Shown piece by piece: positions 1 to 6,305 of a stretch of DNA of 15,603 nucleotides (positions within the stretch are counted from its first letter, which is position 1; each line of letters begins with the position of its first letter). The notes beneath the pieces are model-generated. The model was not told the DNA's origin. It did no database searches and saw only the letters and a list, made by a program, of their open reading frames with translations. The position numbers were made by a program, and so were the translations under genes. Location: assembly GCA_934590505.1 (NCBI GenBank), contig CAKTPC010000041.1:1-15603 (forward strand), read 5' to 3'. Origin of the DNA: an uncultured Oscillospiraceae bacterium (GTDB taxonomy: Bacteria; Bacillota; Clostridia; Oscillospirales; Oscillospiraceae).

Positions 1-1203
1 GGCCTGCCGCTGCTCGGCGTCGCGGCGCTCGGCATCAGCCGCAGCAGCGGTCTGTTTGAGCTGAGCAGCCACATCGGTCGTCCCTACGGGTATTTCTTCA
101 CCTGCGCGCTGTACCTGACGATCGGGCCGTTCTTCGCGATCCCCCGCTGCGCAACGACCTCCTTCACCGTCGGCATTGAGCAGATCATCCCGCAGGGTTC
201 GGACAAGCTCTCGTTGTATCTGCTGCTGTTCTCGCTGGCCTTCTTCGCGGCAGCACTGCTGTTTTCGCTCTACCCCGGCAAGATAATGGTCTGGGTCGGC
301 AAGATACTTAATCCCACATTCCTGCTCTTCCTTGGCATCCTTGTTGTCGTCACGCTCGTGAACCCCGGCGCTGCCATCTCCGAGGTAGAGCCCGCAGGTG
401 ATTACGCGACCATGCCCTTCTTCGAGGGCTTCATTGAGGGGTACAACACGCTTGACGCACTCGCAAGCCTTGCCTTCGGCATTGTGGTCGTTAATGTTAT
501 ACGCGGCCTCGGCGTGGAGGACGGCAACGCCGTCGCTTCCAACACTGTGCGCGCCGGTATCTTCAGCTGCCTGCTGATGGCGGTCATCTACTTCTTTGTG
601 ACGCTCATCGGCGTACACAGCCGCGGCGTCATGGCGAGCGCCGAAAACGGCGGCGTTGCCCTCGCGCAGATAGCAAAGCACTACCTCGGCGCGCCGGGGC
701 TTATAATCCTCGCGGCGACCGTCACCCTCGCCTGCCTCAAGACCTCCGTCGGCCTTATCACGAGCTGCGCGGAGACCTTCGCCGGTATGTTCAAAGGACT
801 GAGCTACCGCGCATGGGCGATCATCTTCAGCGTCGTCGCCTTCGGTTTTGCAAACTTCGGCCTGAGCAACATCATCAGCTATTCCCTGCCTGTCCTGATG
901 TTCCTCTATCCGCTGGCTATCGTGCTCATTGTCCTCTCCCTCTGCGGGAAGTTCTTCGGGCATGACAAGCGCGTCTACCGCTGGGTCATCGGCTTCACGT
1001 TCTTCGCCGCGCTCTATGACCTCTGTGCAAGCCTGCCGAGCAGTGTTATCAGCGCCCTGCACCTCAATGGTGTGCTCGACTTTGTGTGCGCAAATCTCCC
1101 GCTCGCGTATCTCGGTCTCGGCTGGGTCTGCCCCGCCGCACTCGGTCTGGTCATCGGCCTTGCCGTACACTTCATCGACAAAAAGAAAACTGCTGCCGCA
1201 TAA
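1..1203 (+). CDS. brnQ: BrnQ branched-chain amino acid carrier, 5'-truncated
   Basis: This is a cation-coupled transporter for leucine, isoleucine and valine in the cytoplasmic membrane (LIVCS family). The reading frame is open from base 1 to the TAA at 1201-1203, giving 400 residues. The family is usually 430-450 residues, so roughly the first 35-45, including the first transmembrane helix, lie outside the window. The most diagnostic stretch is IGPFFAIPRCATTSF at residues 41-55 of the visible part, a near-exact BrnQ signature. Further hydrophobic helices run to the C-terminus, which ends in a short basic tail (DKKKTAAA). A TTG/ATG-type start near 214 would cut the protein after this signature, so the frame is read through to the window edge. 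A terminator follows, and the next gene is convergent. Assignment to the family is firm; the exact substrate preference is inferred from it. Confidence 0.93.
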   Translation, partial: GLPLLGVAALGISRSSGLFELSSHIGRPYGYFFTCALYLTIGPFFAIPRCATTSFTVGIEQIIPQGSDKLSLYLLLFSLAFFAAALLFSLYPGKIMVWVGKILNPTFLLFLGILVVVTLVNPGAAISEVEPAGDYATMPFFEGFIEGYNTLDALASLAFGIVVVNVIRGLGVEDGNAVASNTVRAGIFSCLLMAVIYFFVTLIGVHSRGVMASAENGGVALAQIAKHYLGAPGLIILAATVTLACLKTSVGLITSCAETFAGMFKGLSYRAWAIIFSVVAFGFANFGLSNIISYSLPVLMFLYPLAIVLIVLSLCGKFFGHDKRVYRWVIGFTFFAALYDLCASLPSSVISALHLNGVLDFVCANLPLAYLGLGWVCPAALGLVIGLAVHFIDKKKTAAA

Positions 1204-1256
1204 GATTTTAGACTCCTAAGTCAATAGCTGTGGTAGAGTAAAACCAAAACGAGAAT

Positions 1257-1290
1257 ATCCGGAGCTGCGATCACAGCTCCGGATTTTTTT
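1257..1290 (+). terminator. Rho-independent terminator of brnQ
   Basis: A perfect 11-bp stem (ATCCGGAGCTG at 1257-1267 pairing with 1274-1284) with a 6-base loop runs directly into seven T residues. It lies 54 bases after the brnQ stop and 13 bases before the stop of the convergent gene. The left flank has no clear A-run, so it is best read as serving the plus strand. Confidence 0.9.
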
Positions 1291-1302
1291 GATATCCACG
1301 GT

Positions 1303-2412
1303 TCAAATCGGGTTCAGCTCGTCGTCGAGCCAGCGGCTGTCATGTGTAAGGGCACAGGTGAAGATGCGTGAGGCATCCTCAGGGTATTTGTTCTGGTGAA
1401 ATTTAAATATTGTCTGTCCGTCGGGGAGCGTGCCGATGATCTCAATCTTGCCGCGCGGATGGCTCATCGCGTAGCGCACACCCTTGCCGAAACCGTTCTG
1501 AAGTCCCTTCGCCCCGTCGACGATCCTGATACCGTCGAGCAGCGGCACCTGAAAACGGTTCTGCACGCCGGTGACGGGGCGGCACTGGAATATGTAATAC
1601 GGCGTTATTCCGGCGCGCGTAAGCCCGGCGAAGAGCTCACCGAGCACCTCAGGAGAATCGTTGACGCCGCGCAGCAGCACAGTCTGGTTGCGCACCTGTA
1701 CACCGCGGTCGAGCAGCGCGCGCACCGCGAGAAGCGCTTCATGCGTAAGTTCGCGCGGGTGGTTAAACTGGGTGACGACGTATATCGTCTTTATGTCCGA
1801 GTATTCATCGAGCATGTCGAGAAGCTCGCCGTCGCCGTAAATGCGCTCTGGGAGCGTGACCGGCAGGCGCGAGCCGAAGCGGATAAAGTCAAGGTGGTCT
1901 ATCGCTGACAGCTCCCGCAGGTAGCGCTCGATGATATGGTTCGGGTTCAGCAGTGAATCCCCGCCGGAGATGAGGGCGTTGTTTATCTCCGGGTGGCTGC
2001 CGACATACTCTACTACCTCGTCGACGCGCTTGTTGAGTTCCTCATTGCTCAGGCCGACAAGCCTTTTGCGGAAGCAGTGGCGGCAGTACATCGCGCACTG
2101 ATTTGTCGAGAGCAGCAGGACGGTGCGTCTATATTTGTGCTGCAGGCCCTCAAGCTTTGTGTTCGAGGCTTCACCGCTCGTATCGAACGATCCGCCCGGT
2201 ACGAACTCGTCCGCCGAGGGGATGCACATGCGCGCTATCGGGTCATCGGGATCGTCCTTATTCACAAGGGAGAGATAATACGGCGTTATCATCATCGGAT
2301 AACGCTCGGCGATCTGCCTGCATGCCTCAAGCTTCTCCTGATCCCAGCCCATGTATTCCGCGAGCTGCTCCGCGGTCCGTATTCCTTTGCCCAGCTCTTC
2401 CTGCCAGCTCAT
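1303..2412 (-). CDS. KamA-family radical SAM/PLP aminomutase-like protein, substrate unclear
   Basis: This 369-residue protein belongs to the family of lysine 2,3-aminomutase (KamA/AblA), EpmB and glutamate 2,3-aminomutase: radical SAM enzymes that use PLP to move an amino group between adjacent carbons. The [4Fe-4S] motif is C106-x3-C110-x2-C113 (CAMYCRHC), followed by ISGGDSL (148-154). The PLP lysine is probably K322 in HPRGK. By my alignment, the aspartate in the lysine-binding CD motif is Arg278 (QCRPV) and the second aspartate before the PLP lysine is Ser317. Both contacts to the substrate epsilon-amino group are therefore missing, and a lysine substrate is doubtful. It is shorter than clostridial KamA (about 416). 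The ATG at 2412-2410 has AAGGAAGG eight bases upstream. No acetyltransferase (AblB), EpmA or lysine-fermentation genes are adjacent; ridA lies divergently. The family is sure, the reaction is not. Confidence 0.85.
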   Translation of the reverse strand: MSWQEELGKGIRTAEQLAEYMGWDQEKLEACRQIAERYPMMITPYYLSLVNKDDPDDPIARMCIPSADEFVPGGSFDTSGEASNTKLEGLQHKYRRTVLLLSTNQCAMYCRHCFRKRLVGLSNEELNKRVDEVVEYVGSHPEINNALISGGDSLLNPNHIIERYLRELSAIDHLDFIRFGSRLPVTLPERIYGDGELLDMLDEYSDIKTIYVVTQFNHPRELTHEALLAVRALLDRGVQVRNQTVLLRGVNDSPEVLGELFAGLTRAGITPYYIFQCRPVTGVQNRFQVPLLDGIRIVDGAKGLQNGFGKGVRYAMSHPRGKIEIIGTLPDGQTIFKFHQNKYPEDASRIFTCALTHDSRWLDDELNPI

Positions 2413-2444
2413 ATACTGTACCTTCCTTTCATTAGTTGACGGTC

Positions 2445-2473
2445 AAAATATATTTTATTTTAACATAATTCAA
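2445..2473 (-). promoter_or_regulatory. Possible promoter of the KamA-family gene, with adjacent dyad
   Basis: On the minus strand TTGAAT (2473-2468), 17 bases and TATTTT (2450-2445) form a plausible but weak sigma-A promoter (4/6 at -10). An 11-base dyad, TTGACGGTCAA (2436-2446), abuts the -10 and could be an operator. The surrounding stretch is very AT-rich, so chance matches are likely. Confidence 0.3.
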
Positions 2474-2609
2474 CCAAAACGGAAAGAAGCAAAAATACAA
2501 TTTTGCGTAAATAAACCGAAAAGATTCAGGAAACGCATAAAATACGTGGAAGGAGCAAAAGGCAGAACGGCAAATAATGTACAGTCAAAGTGGAAAGTTA
2601 CATGTTCAA

Positions 2610-2638
2610 TTGACACTTGAGGACGGCAATGATAAAAT
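2610..2638 (+). promoter_or_regulatory. Sigma-A promoter of ridA
   Basis: A consensus -35 TTGACA (2610-2615), a 17-base spacer and a -10 TAAAAT (2633-2638) are followed by the start codon 32 bases further on. A second TATAAT-like hexamer overlaps at 2638-2643 but has poor spacing. Confidence 0.8.
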
Positions 2639-2670
2639 ATAATTATCACAGCAAACAGGAGGTAATCTCT

Positions 2671-3048
2671 ATGAAAAGACCGATAAGCACCGATAATGCT
2701 CCCGGCGCGATAGGCCCGTATTCTCAGGCCGTGCGTGTTGGGGACATGCTTTTTGTCTCGGGTCAGATCCCGCTTGACCCCAAGACCGGGAAGTTCCCCG
2801 AGGGGATAGAGGCGCAGACCAGACAGTCCCTCACCAATGTCAGGAGCATCCTTGAGGCCGCGGGCGGCACGATGGACAGCGTCGTCAAAACCACGGTTTT
2901 CCTCTCGGATATGAACAACTTTGCCGCAATGAACGCCGTGTACGGCACCTTCTTCACCGAGGGGCGCTATCCCGCGCGCAGCGCGGTCGAGGTCGCGAGG
3001 ATCCCGAAGGACGCGCTTGTCGAGATCGAGGTCATTGCCCAGCTTTAA
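2671..3048 (+). CDS. ridA: RidA family reactive imine/enamine deaminase
   Basis: A 125-residue protein of the RidA (YjgF/YER057c/UK114) family. RidA trimers in the cytosol hydrolyse the reactive 2-aminoacrylate and related imines released by PLP enzymes. The sequence shows the family hallmarks: AIGPYSQAV near residues 11-19, LFVSGQIPLDP near 29-39, and the C-terminal PARSAVEVARIPKDALVEIE, which carries the conserved Arg of the active site and the closing VEIE motif. The start at 2671 is chosen because AGGAGGT (2657-2663) lies seven bases upstream and the N-terminus then matches family length; an upstream in-frame start at 2617 would fall inside the promoter spacer. It is transcribed alone, between its own promoter and terminator, and divergently from the KamA-family PLP enzyme, whose side products it could plausibly detoxify. 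Confidence 0.95.
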   Translation: MKRPISTDNAPGAIGPYSQAVRVGDMLFVSGQIPLDPKTGKFPEGIEAQTRQSLTNVRSILEAAGGTMDSVVKTTVFLSDMNNFAAMNAVYGTFFTEGRYPARSAVEVARIPKDALVEIEVIAQL

Positions 3049-3069
3049 GCAATATTGATTTGCAAAAAT

Positions 3070-3101
3070 TCTCAGACGGATATATCTGTCTGAGATTTTT
3101 T
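3070..3101 (+). terminator. Rho-independent terminator of ridA
   Basis: An 11-bp stem with one G-T wobble (TCTCAGACGGA at 3070-3080 with 3085-3095) and a TATA loop is followed by six T residues. It ends the single-gene ridA transcript 22 bases after the stop codon. Confidence 0.88.
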
Positions 3102-3132
3102 ATATTTTCCGGAGAAAATATATGTACGCCTA

Positions 3133-3161
3133 TTGACAAATACCCTGAGGGGGTATATATT
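3133..3161 (+). promoter_or_regulatory. Sigma-A promoter of the csoR-copA operon
   Basis: TTGACA (3133-3138), a 17-base spacer and TATATT (3156-3161) form a near-consensus promoter. The spacer is almost entirely occupied by the first CsoR-type operator, as expected for a copper-derepressed promoter. Confidence 0.87.
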
Positions 3162-3182
3162 CAAGATACCCCAGGGGGGTAT
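3140..3182 (+). promoter_or_regulatory. Two tandem CsoR-type operators
   Basis: Two 17-base dyads with the pattern ATACCC(T/C)nnGGGGGTAT sit at 3140-3156 and 3166-3182, with centres 26 bases apart. They differ at only three positions. The first lies between -35 and -10; the second covers the likely transcription start. This G/C-rich centre flanked by ATAC/GTAT matches the known CsoR operator type. Apo-CsoR bound here would block the promoter, and Cu(I) would release it. Binding by the CsoR encoded immediately downstream is inferred. Confidence 0.85.
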
Positions 3183-3198
3183 GTGAAGAGGTGAAATG

Positions 3199-3501
3199 AT
3201 GGAAGATAAAAAATGCTGCTGTGAGCGGCACAAGGAGCGTTCACCGGAGGAATATAAAACGCTGATGAACCGCCTCAACCGCATCGAGGGGCAGATCAGG
3301 GGCATCAAGGGCATGGTCGAAAACGGGGCCTATTGCCCGGATATTCTTGTCCAGTCCGCTGCGGTGAACGCTGCGGTGAACGCATTCAATAAGGAGCTGC
3401 TTGCCAGCCATATCCGCTCCTGCGTCGTCAACGATATCCGCGACGGCAAGGACGAGGTCATAGATGAGCTGGTGTGCACGCTCCAGAAGCTCATGAAATG
3501 A
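3199..3501 (+). CDS. csoR: CsoR copper-sensing transcriptional repressor
   Basis: A 100-residue all-helical repressor of the CsoR/RcnR (DUF156) family, which releases DNA when Cu(I) binds. The Cu(I) ligand triad C46, H71 and C75 is present with the same 25- and 4-residue spacing as the classical Cys36-His61-Cys65 of the M. tuberculosis protein, which separates it from the formaldehyde (FrmR) and nickel (RcnR) branches. The core LMNRLNRIEGQIRGIKGMV is typical. An unusual N-terminal CCCERH (6-11) adds possible metal or thiol-reactive residues. Two ATGs are adjacent (3196, 3199). The second is preferred because GAGG (3188-3191) is then seven bases away rather than four. It is the first gene of an operon, 25 bases before copA, and probably represses its own promoter through the two dyads just upstream. 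Confidence 0.94.
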   Translation: MEDKKCCCERHKERSPEEYKTLMNRLNRIEGQIRGIKGMVENGAYCPDILVQSAAVNAAVNAFNKELLASHIRSCVVNDIRDGKDEVIDELVCTLQKLMK

Positions 3502-3526
3502 GCTGCGCAAAAAGGAGAAGCAAGCA

Positions 3527-6055
3527 ATGACACAGTATGAAGTGACAGGCATGAGCTGCGCCGCCTGCTCTGCCAGGGTCGAAAAGGCGGTATCGGGACT
3601 GCCGGGGGTGGACAGCTGCTCGGTGAGCCTGCTGACAAATTCAATGATGGTCGACGGTTCGGCCTCGCCCGACGCGATCATCAAGGCCGTGCAGGACGCG
3701 GGCTATGGCGCGTCCGTCAAGGGCGCGCAGAAGAGCAGCGCTGCCGAGGAGGACGCGCTTGCCGACCATGACACGCCGGTGCTGAAGCGCAGGCTTTTCG
3801 CGTCGCTTGGCTTCCTGCTCGTCCTGATGTATTTCTCGATGGGGCACATGATGTGGGGCTGGCCGCTGCCGAAGTTCTATGACGGCAACCATGTCGCGAT
3901 GGGGCTGACGCAGCTTCTGTTGACGGTCATCATTATGGTCATCAACCAGAAGTTCTTCATCAGCGGCTTCAAGGGGCTCATGCACCGCGCGCCGAATATG
4001 GACACGCTCGTTGCCCTCGGCTCCAGCGCCGCGTTTATTTACAGCACCTATGCGCTCTTTGCCATGACCGGCGCTCAGGTGCGCGGGGACGAGGAAGCCG
4101 TCATGCGCTATATGATGGACTTCTATTTTGAGTCCGCCGCCATGATCCTGACGCTCATCACCGTCGGCAAGATGCTTGAGGCGCGCGCCAAGGGTAAGAC
4201 GACCGACGCGCTGCGCGGGCTTATGAAGCTCTCGCCCAAGACTGCCACGATAGTCGAAGGCGACACTGAGCGCGAGATACCTATAGAGCAGCTCAAGAAA
4301 GACGATATTTTCGCCGTGCGCCCGGGCGAGAGCATCCCCGTTGACGGCGTTGTCATCCAGGGCAGCAGCACAGTCGATGAATCAGCGCTGACCGGCGAGA
4401 GCATCCCCGTCGACAAGACCGAGGGAGATCAGGTCTCCGCCGCGACCGTGAACCAGACCGGCTATATCCGCTGCCGTGCCCTGCGCGTCGGCGAGGACAC
4501 AACGCTCAGCCAGATCATTAAGATGGTCAGCGAAGCCTCCGCGACCAAGGCACCGATTGCTAAGATCGCCGATAAGGTCTCTGGCGTGTTTGTCCCGGCG
4601 GTCATATCCATCGCGCTCGTCACCTTCGTTGTGTGGCTGCTGCTCGGCAGGAGCGTCGGCTTCGCGCTCGCGCGCGGGATATCTGTGCTCGTTATCAGCT
4701 GCCCCTGCGCCCTCGGCCTTGCGACGCCCGTTGCGATAATGGTCGGCAACGGCATGGGCGCAAAGCACGGGATACTCTTCAAGACCGCCGTCTCGATGGA
4801 GGCGGCCGGCAAGGTCGAGACTGTTGTGCTCGACAAGACCGGCACTATCACCGCCGGAACCCCGGAGATCACGGACGTGATACCGGCTGACGGTATAGAG
4901 GAGGATGAGCTCCTGCGCTTTGCCTCGACCCTTGAGAGCCGCAGTGAGCACCCGCTTGCGAAGGCTGTGCTCAGCGGCGCGCAGAGCCGCGGCATAGAGC
5001 CCGGCGCTACAGACGGCTTCACGGCGCTGCCGGGAAGCGGAGTACGCGCCGAGATAGGCGGGACGGAGGCGCTCGGCGGCAGTCTCAAGGCCGTGAAGGA
5101 GCGCATCGATATTCCCACGGTACTCGAAGCGAGAGCCGGGGAACTTGCTGCCGAGGGCAAGACTCCGCTGTTCTTCTGCCGCGGTAACAGCCTGCTGGGC
5201 ATAATCGCCGTGGCGGACGTGATAAAGCCCGACAGCCCGCAGGCAGTCGCGGAGCTCAAGAACATGGGCATAAATGTCGTCATGCTTACCGGCGATAACC
5301 AGCGCACCGCCGAGGCTATAGGCCGTCAGGTCGGCGTCGACCGCGTCATTGCGGGCGTCCTGCCGGACGGCAAGGAAGCCGTCGTGCGCGAGCTGTGCGC
5401 CAAGGGCAGCACCGCCATGGTCGGTGACGGAATAAACGACGCACCCGCGCTCACGAGAGCAGACGTCGGCATAGCTATCGGCGCTGGCGCTGACATCGCC
5501 GTTGACGCGGCGGATATCGTGCTTGCGCGCGGGAGTCTGCTTGATGTCGCTGCGGCGATACGCCTCAGCCGCGCTACGCTGCGCAACATCCATGAGAACC
5601 TGTTCTGGGCGTTCTTCTATAATACCATCGGCATACCCATCGCTGCGGGCGTACTCAGCGGTATCGGTCTGAATCTTGACCCGATGTTTGCGGCGGCGGC
5701 GATGAGCCTGTCTAGCTTCTGCGTTGTTTCGAACGCGCTGCGGCTCAACCTGCTGGATATCTATAACCCCAAGCGCGACAGAAAAATAAAGCACCGTGAA
5801 ACTGAAAGCACGGTAACTGAGAACACAAAAACTGAGGAGGAAAAGACAATGACGAAAACCATGAAGATTGAAGGCATGATGTGCCCCCACTGCGAGGCGA
5901 CCGTAAAGAAGGCTCTCGAAGCCATAGACGGCGTTGAGAGCGCGGAGGTGAGCCACACCGCGGGTACCGCCGTTGTGACGGGCGCGGCACTCGACGATGC
6001 TGAGCTCAAGGCCGCCGTTGAGGACAAGGGCTACACCGTCCACGGGATAGAGTAA
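3527..6055 (+). CDS. copA: CopA Cu(I)-exporting P1B-ATPase with fused C-terminal CopZ-like domain
   Basis: An 842-residue copper efflux ATPase of the cytoplasmic membrane. Domain order: N-terminal heavy-metal domain with C11-A-A-C14 in GMSCAAC (1-65); membrane helices from about 88; actuator TGES (289-292); membrane CPC (392-394); phosphorylated D436 in DKTGT; nucleotide-binding HP (475-476); hinge GDGIND (633-638); the Cu(I)-type Y698-N699 and M726-S-L-S-S in the last helices. These membrane residues mark a Cu(I) rather than Zn/Cd pump. After NALRLNLLDI the usual protein would end. Here a polar linker (about 748-774) leads to a second heavy-metal domain with C786-P-H-C789, resembling the chaperone CopZ. 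AAGGAG sits nine bases before the start. It follows csoR in one operon. The embedded ribosome binding site at the linker is listed separately. Confidence 0.95.
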   Translation: MTQYEVTGMSCAACSARVEKAVSGLPGVDSCSVSLLTNSMMVDGSASPDAIIKAVQDAGYGASVKGAQKSSAAEEDALADHDTPVLKRRLFASLGFLLVLMYFSMGHMMWGWPLPKFYDGNHVAMGLTQLLLTVIIMVINQKFFISGFKGLMHRAPNMDTLVALGSSAAFIYSTYALFAMTGAQVRGDEEAVMRYMMDFYFESAAMILTLITVGKMLEARAKGKTTDALRGLMKLSPKTATIVEGDTEREIPIEQLKKDDIFAVRPGESIPVDGVVIQGSSTVDESALTGESIPVDKTEGDQVSAATVNQTGYIRCRALRVGEDTTLSQIIKMVSEASATKAPIAKIADKVSGVFVPAVISIALVTFVVWLLLGRSVGFALARGISVLVISCPCALGLATPVAIMVGNGMGAKHGILFKTAVSMEAAGKVETVVLDKTGTITAGTPEITDVIPADGIEEDELLRFASTLESRSEHPLAKAVLSGAQSRGIEPGATDGFTALPGSGVRAEIGGTEALGGSLKAVKERIDIPTVLEARAGELAAEGKTPLFFCRGNSLLGIIAVADVIKPDSPQAVAELKNMGINVVMLTGDNQRTAEAIGRQVGVDRVIAGVLPDGKEAVVRELCAKGSTAMVGDGINDAPALTRADVGIAIGAGADIAVDAADIVLARGSLLDVAAAIRLSRATLRNIHENLFWAFFYNTIGIPIAAGVLSGIGLNLDPMFAAAAMSLSSFCVVSNALRLNLLDIYNPKRDRKIKHRETESTVTENTKTEEEKTMTKTMKIEGMMCPHCEATVKKALEAIDGVESAEVSHTAGTAVVTGAALDDAELKAAVEDKGYTVHGIE
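5834..5851 (+). promoter_or_regulatory. Internal ribosome binding site and in-frame ATG for free CopZ
   Basis: GAGGAGG (5834-5840) is followed after eight bases by ATG at 5849, exactly in frame with copA (codon 775). Translation from here would give a 68-residue protein starting MTKTMKIEGMMCPHC, which is the size and layout of a normal CopZ copper chaperone. The position at the linker/domain junction suggests either a former separate gene whose stop-start region was lost, or a device to make both fused and free chaperone. The site is seen directly; its use is inferred. Confidence 0.6.
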
Positions 6056-6110
6056 AAGTCTGATAAATAGTCAACGCCGCCGGTTTAGGTGAGTTGCTGC
6101 AAAACAATTA

Positions 6111-6144
6111 ATGGAGCATATCGACAGCGATATGTTCCATTTTT
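6111..6144 (+). terminator. Rho-independent terminator of csoR-copA
   Basis: A 13-bp stem with one G-T wobble (ATGGAGCATATCG at 6111-6123 with 6128-6140), an ACAG loop and five T residues lie 55 bases after the copA stop. The preceding AAAACAATTA gives a weaker T-run in the opposite direction. Confidence 0.8.
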
Positions 6145-6174
6145 CATGCCAAAATGCTCTGTAATGGGGTACAT

Positions 6175-6232
6175 GCCTTGGCTCTCCCTTGGGGAGAGCT
6201 GTCGCCGCAGGCGGCTGAGAGGTGTCTGCGGC
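6175..6232. repeat. Dispersed palindromic repeat of the Oscillospiraceae type
   Basis: The element begins GCCTTGGCTCTCCC, forms a first hairpin (GCTCTCC/GGAGAGC with loop CTTG, 6181-6198), then a second around GTCGCCGCAGGCGGCTGAGA (6201-6220), and continues GGTGTCTGCGGC. GCCGCA (6204-6209) can also pair with TGCGGC (6227-6232). I recognise this pattern from intergenic repeats common in Faecalibacterium-like genomes; that is from memory, since only one copy is visible here. It is non-coding, although small open frames cross it. Confidence 0.6.
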
Positions 6233-6249
6233 ATTTTCAAATTTCCACT

Positions 6250-6277
6250 TTTACGGGGACAGAATATATGATAGAAT
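6250..6277 (+). promoter_or_regulatory. Possible promoter of the M3 peptidase gene
   Basis: TTTACG (6250-6255), 16 bases and TAGAAT (6272-6277) give 4/6 and 5/6 matches. An overlapping TATGAT (6267-6272) is an alternative -10. The gene must start transcription here because a terminator lies upstream, but the exact promoter is uncertain. Confidence 0.35.
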
Positions 6278-6305
6278 AAAATAAAAACTGCCAAGGGGAA
6301 AGAGT

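Noticed and set aside
2617..2670. Upstream in-frame start for ridA
   Set aside because: It falls within the promoter spacer and -10 box, lacks an SD, and adds residues not seen in RidA proteins.
4382..6043. A 553-codon open frame antisense to copA
   Set aside because: It mirrors the codon pattern of copA in GC-rich DNA, has no ribosome binding site or recognisable domain, and copA is unambiguous.
6089..6271. A small open frame across the terminator and repeat after copA
   Set aside because: It covers a terminator and a palindromic repeat and has no ribosome binding site.
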